DNA of 21,696 nucleotides from Glomus cerebriforme. Its lineage: Eukaryota > Glomeromycota > Glomeromycetes > Glomerales > Glomeraceae. Made by a program: the position numbers and the translations under genes. Within the stretch, counting starts at the first letter, position 1, and each line of letters opens with the position of its first letter. The notes below the pieces were generated by a model that did no database searches, was not told the DNA's origin, and saw nothing but the letters and a program-made list of their open reading frames with translations. The stretch covers positions 1-21,696 of the forward strand of contig QKYT01001203.1 of NCBI GenBank assembly GCA_003550305.1, written 5' to 3'. Shown here piece after piece: positions 19,601 to 21,696 of this stretch.

Positions 19601-20571
19601 ATATTGACTCTATTATTCGGAATAAATATGTACTAACTATTCGATTATGGGTAGCATATATGTTGAAAAAATTCCGTTCCAGATGCTTATTTAGTTGGAG
19701 GATAGTTGATTTTCTCCAAAATGCAGGTATGGTAATTTCTATCGTAGAACCTATTCCTAAATCTGATGAAAATATTACATTGTTATCTCAAGTTGTGAAG
19801 GTGAATTCTGTTACCGTTAAAGCAGAGAAGATATCAGAAATAACTAATGCTAATATCCTCGATCATGAATCTGCTAAATTTTTGGAAAATAAGCCAAGAA
19901 AGACTTTGGAAGAAATGCACTCTTTAGACTGGCACCATATTGTGGATTGCTATCAGATTCCACCTGAATTACTAACTGAAGATTTCATTTTAGAGTATGG
20001 GAATTATAATCATATGAAATGGTTCAGAGCTTATAGACAACCACTGGATGCTAGAACTAACAATAAAACAGCCGTTGAAGCTATCGCCCACAAAGATTAC
20101 AGGAAAGACAAACTTACAACTGCCACTCATGCGAAAAGATATCAAATTTGTCTGGAGTTGCTAAGAAATTGTACACCCACTAGAGACATCGATGATAGAT
20201 TACGATATAAAGCTAATGATGTTAAAATGCACATTGATTCTCCTGAATCGATATCGTATCTCCAGGATTTATTTCCCAAAATGGCTTGAGTATTCGACAA
20301 TATGGATGTATTACACAGAGCTAAAAAATCAGGATTAAAAACAGTTCGAGCAAAATTCAGCTTACTGAATTCAGCATGACATGTAACATATGGGTTGAAA
20401 TTTAAGGCTATAGATAAGAATAGTAGACATTACCATCTAGTTGGGTTTTTTGATAATAAAGATGTCCCAGTATTACCTCCATACCAAACAGGAAAAGAAA
20501 TTTACTGGGTAGATGAAAAAGATACTTGGTATGGCTATAGTGAGCTTTCACCCGATGATATATTAATGTAA
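16617..20571 (+). pseudogene. Herpes/pox-type primase fused to origin-binding-protein-like helicase, broken
   Basis: The frame starts at ATG 16617 with a Ser/Asp/Asn-rich leader (SDNSDSESDDYNN). The archaeo-eukaryotic primase core shows AVIDIDASKED (D194 and D196), SKCSYHILYA (S251, H253) and, after the insertion at 17429-17867, KYIDRELPGQNFNLRLIGSA with the third acidic motif. A zinc ribbon follows (ECPLCKRIHDKD, then VKCF). The helicase has Walker A GSPWEMGKT (18593-18619), a Cys cluster NNCKCNKKCKCRP, Walker B LWLDEIVSII (about 18860), RRIIVMDNDLT and ADP-type downstream motifs (CHLRKDVQGIVRAL, LVAYTSTLKIGVSC). It ends in YWVDEKDTWYGYSELS and TAA 20569-20571. Family knowledge: primase lays RNA primers, and UL9-type helicases open origins. 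It is broken by the insertion, frameshifts near 18165 and 19068, TAG 18518, TAA 18914, TAG about 19118, and TGA 19315, 20287 and about 20377. Several stops replace expected Trp or Arg. Confidence 0.85.
17429..17867. mobile_element. Foldback (MITE-like) insertion inside the primase domain
   Basis: The insert is flanked by cttaaagcatgcac (17415-17428) and tttaaagcattcac (17868-17881), a 14-bp near-identical pair, 12 of 14 matching. Long inverted arms run from 17439 to about 17563 and from about 17716 to 17854. They share TGTGCCAGGTTTGTGG with its complement, aaagcttttaaaa with its complement, and gctgctct-aagtttactta with its complement. The loop holds a perfect 13-bp hairpin (17655-17667/17672-17684). 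Gene frame is the same on both sides, but the insert has stops. A spliced intron is unlikely: no GT lies at the left border before the TGA at 17434. Confidence 0.8.
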
Positions 20572-20607
20572 TATACCATTTTCCAGCCAGGATATATATT
20601 TTAAGAT

Positions 20608-20652
20608 GAAGGCTTCTGCCAATATTTATATAATGATTCTGCAAAAACTTTC
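20608..20652. repeat. Sixth hairpin copy, downstream of the primase-helicase gene
   Basis: The left arm gaaggcttctgc is identical to the arm at 16333-16344. The right arm gcaaaaactttc has drifted, with three G.T-type mismatches. The loop starts caatatttatataatg and is 21 nt long. It lies 37 bases after the helicase stop and 11 bases from the end of the convergent gene at 20663. With the upstream array it brackets the primase-helicase gene. Confidence 0.8.
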
Positions 20653-20662
20653 ATATTTTTTT

Positions 20663-20938
20663 TCACTTCTCAGTAGATAATTCAGAGGTCTTTGCAGGTT
20701 GAAGGGCTTCGGCTCCATACTTTTGCCTCATCCGATAATTTAACAAATGAAATCTGGCTGAATGATTGGGACAGCATTCCATAATAAAAATAGTGGGTAT
20801 ATCACAAACAAGACAGGGTTTTTTCTCCATATTTTTTTCATGTAATGCGTGATGCTTTGTACAGCCAGTAGTGTGAGTACAGACTCTTCCACAAATGGAA
20901 CCATCTCTCTTGATATACGGACAAGTAACACAATCCAT
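20663..20938 (-). CDS. Small Cys/His-rich (zinc-binding-like) protein, intact
   Basis: A 91-residue frame runs from ATG 20936-20938 to TGA 20663-20665 without interruption. The N terminus is MDCVTCPYIKRDGSICGRVC, then THTTGCTKHHALHEK; the middle has KPCLVCDIPTIF and MECCPNHSARFHLL. The pattern C-x2-C-(8-9)-C-x3-C-x5-C-x2-H-H followed by C-x2-C and C-C-x2-H suggests two metal-binding modules. I cannot name the family. Short proteins with G-x-x-C ... G-C-x-x-H patterns occur in large DNA viruses and in fungal genomes. It converges on the primase-helicase gene and diverges from the gene at 21029, which suggests one ancestral cassette. It is the only intact gene of this block. Confidence 0.6.
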   Translation of the reverse strand: MDCVTCPYIKRDGSICGRVCTHTTGCTKHHALHEKNMEKKPCLVCDIPTIFIMECCPNHSARFHLLNYRMRQKYGAEALQPAKTSELSTEK

Positions 20939-21028
20939 GTAAGTATTTTAGGATATAAAAGCCTTTTTCACTTTTAATTTTATAATACAATGTGTATTTA
21001 AATTATTTGGTATTAAGTTAAGTCATAA
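20939..21028. promoter_or_regulatory. Short divergent promoter region
   Basis: These 90 bases separate the minus-strand gene starting at 20938 and the plus-strand gene starting at 21029. TATAAAA at 20954-20960 is 69 bases before the plus-strand ATG, a workable distance. AT-rich sequence surrounds it. Compact divergent spacing is more virus-like or element-like than typical of a fungal chromosome. Confidence 0.4.
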
Positions 21029-21502
21029 ATGACTTTTCATACTAATGCTACGGACATATTAGACTAGCCGATAGATAAAGTTCATGAAAAAATCTATAAT
21101 CCTAAAACTAATCGCATGATAGTTATAAATGGGCCAGTGTATCGTAAATTATTATGTGATGGTTATATGCATTAGAAAGAAGAAAGGATTTTAATTCTAC
21201 CTTTACATGAACTACCAATATTAAAAAGATATCTTTCTTTCATCTCATATCGTATTTGGAGTATCGTATCAAAAAGAAGTTTACTAGCAGTGGTTAACAA
21301 AAAAATAAGTCTATTGCAAATCTTACTTCAAGCTAATTGGCATGATTTTACTTTATGTCAACTATTAAAATTATGCTGGGGGCGTGAAGAGACGAAAGCT
21401 TGGAGGAATGAAGTACTCACTTTACAGAAACCTCTAATTTTCATAAATATGTTAGCCATATCACTGATAGATAGTATTCATATATTCAACATATTTGCAT
21501 AA
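21029..21502 (+). pseudogene. Protein with an N-P-x-T-x-R-x-I adaptor-like motif, two in-frame TAG
   Basis: The frame begins at ATG 21029 (MTFHTNATDILD) and ends at TAA 21500-21502, 157 residues, with TAG after ILD (about 21065) and TAG after DGYMH (about 21173). Residues 18-44 read VHEKIYNPKTNRMIVING and then PVYRKLLCDGY. This resembles the short NPxTgRxI...G..Y..L...GY motif found repeatedly in nucleocytoplasmic large DNA virus proteins (the 2-cysteine-adaptor-like family). The C-terminal half is basic and hydrophobic (KRYLSFISYRIW, LLQILLQANWHDF, CWGREETKAWRNE) and unknown to me. Both stops could come from CAG. The motif assignment is by eye; the function is unknown. Confidence 0.5.
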
Positions 21503-21509
21503 ATGTAAT

Positions 21510-21696
21510 ATTAATAATATATGAATAANATATTTTTNTAATATCTCTAACATATGNTAGATTTNAAATTTAAATTAGTAAATTTGTAAATATTTTTGTA
21601 ATATCAATAACATATGAATAAAATATTTTTGTAATACTAATAACATATGATTAAATATTTTTGTAATATCTCTATCATATTTTAAATTTCAAATAT
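21510..21696. repeat. 33-bp tandem repeat (AT-rich minisatellite)
   Basis: At least two full units of 33 bp lie between about 21595 and 21660 (aatatttttgtaatatcaat then aacatatgaataa; the next unit differs by three bases). Partial and diverged units extend on both sides, including the N-containing part at 21529-21565. The array reaches the window end. No gene is seen. Confidence 0.7.

Noticed and set aside
20408..20644. Minus-strand 78-codon frame at the end of the helicase gene
   Set aside because: Antisense to the recognisable helicase C terminus and to the sixth hairpin; shadow frame.

Overview
The window looks like accessory chromosome sequence from an arbuscular mycorrhizal fungus (Rhizophagus-like Glomeromycotina). 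This rests on recognising family types, not on a search: a LINE with an RNase H domain, a Tc1/mariner-type DDE transposase relic, a fused primase and origin-binding-type helicase, and a decayed SAM-like domain. The DNA is very AT-rich, there are scattered N bases, and almost every gene is broken. I see no tRNA, rRNA or CRISPR.

Layout. 1-4060: AT-rich sequence with faint, stop-containing coding relics on both strands. 4064-4165: two strong adjacent hairpins. 4394-4849: a decayed SAM-like domain gene on the minus strand. 5449-11343: two related LINE-type elements head to tail on the minus strand, separated and flanked by three copies of one 13-bp target sequence. Element A (5462-10067) keeps ORF1 and the C-terminal half of ORF2. 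Element B (10081-11330) is short and carries one intact ORF. 11538-11822: a coding relic cut by a 2.6-kb DNA transposon (11825-14422) with 26-bp inverted repeats and a TA duplication. 14897-15290: a perfect 50-bp palindrome followed by a degenerate array of about 19-bp repeats. 15300-15830: nothing recognised.

15833-21502 is the most interesting part. Five hairpins with 12-13-bp stems (11 bp in one) and 22-nt AT-rich loops, four preceded by an iteron-like sequence, lie upstream of a broken gene (16617-20571). That gene joins a herpes/pox-type primase, a zinc ribbon and a UL9-like helicase. A foldback element of about 439 bp has inserted into the primase part. A sixth hairpin lies just after the gene. 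Next comes a divergent pair: a small intact Cys/His-rich protein (minus) and a gene with an N-P-x-T-x-R-x-I motif like those of large DNA viruses (plus, two in-frame TAG). I infer a relic of a self-replicating or virus-derived element whose hairpins may be the origin recognised by the helicase. The window ends in a 33-bp tandem repeat (21510-21696).

Most broken frames here carry TAA or TAG where glutamine would fit, and the LINE frames carry only nonsense changes with no indels. This suggests transition-driven inactivation rather than plain neutral decay.
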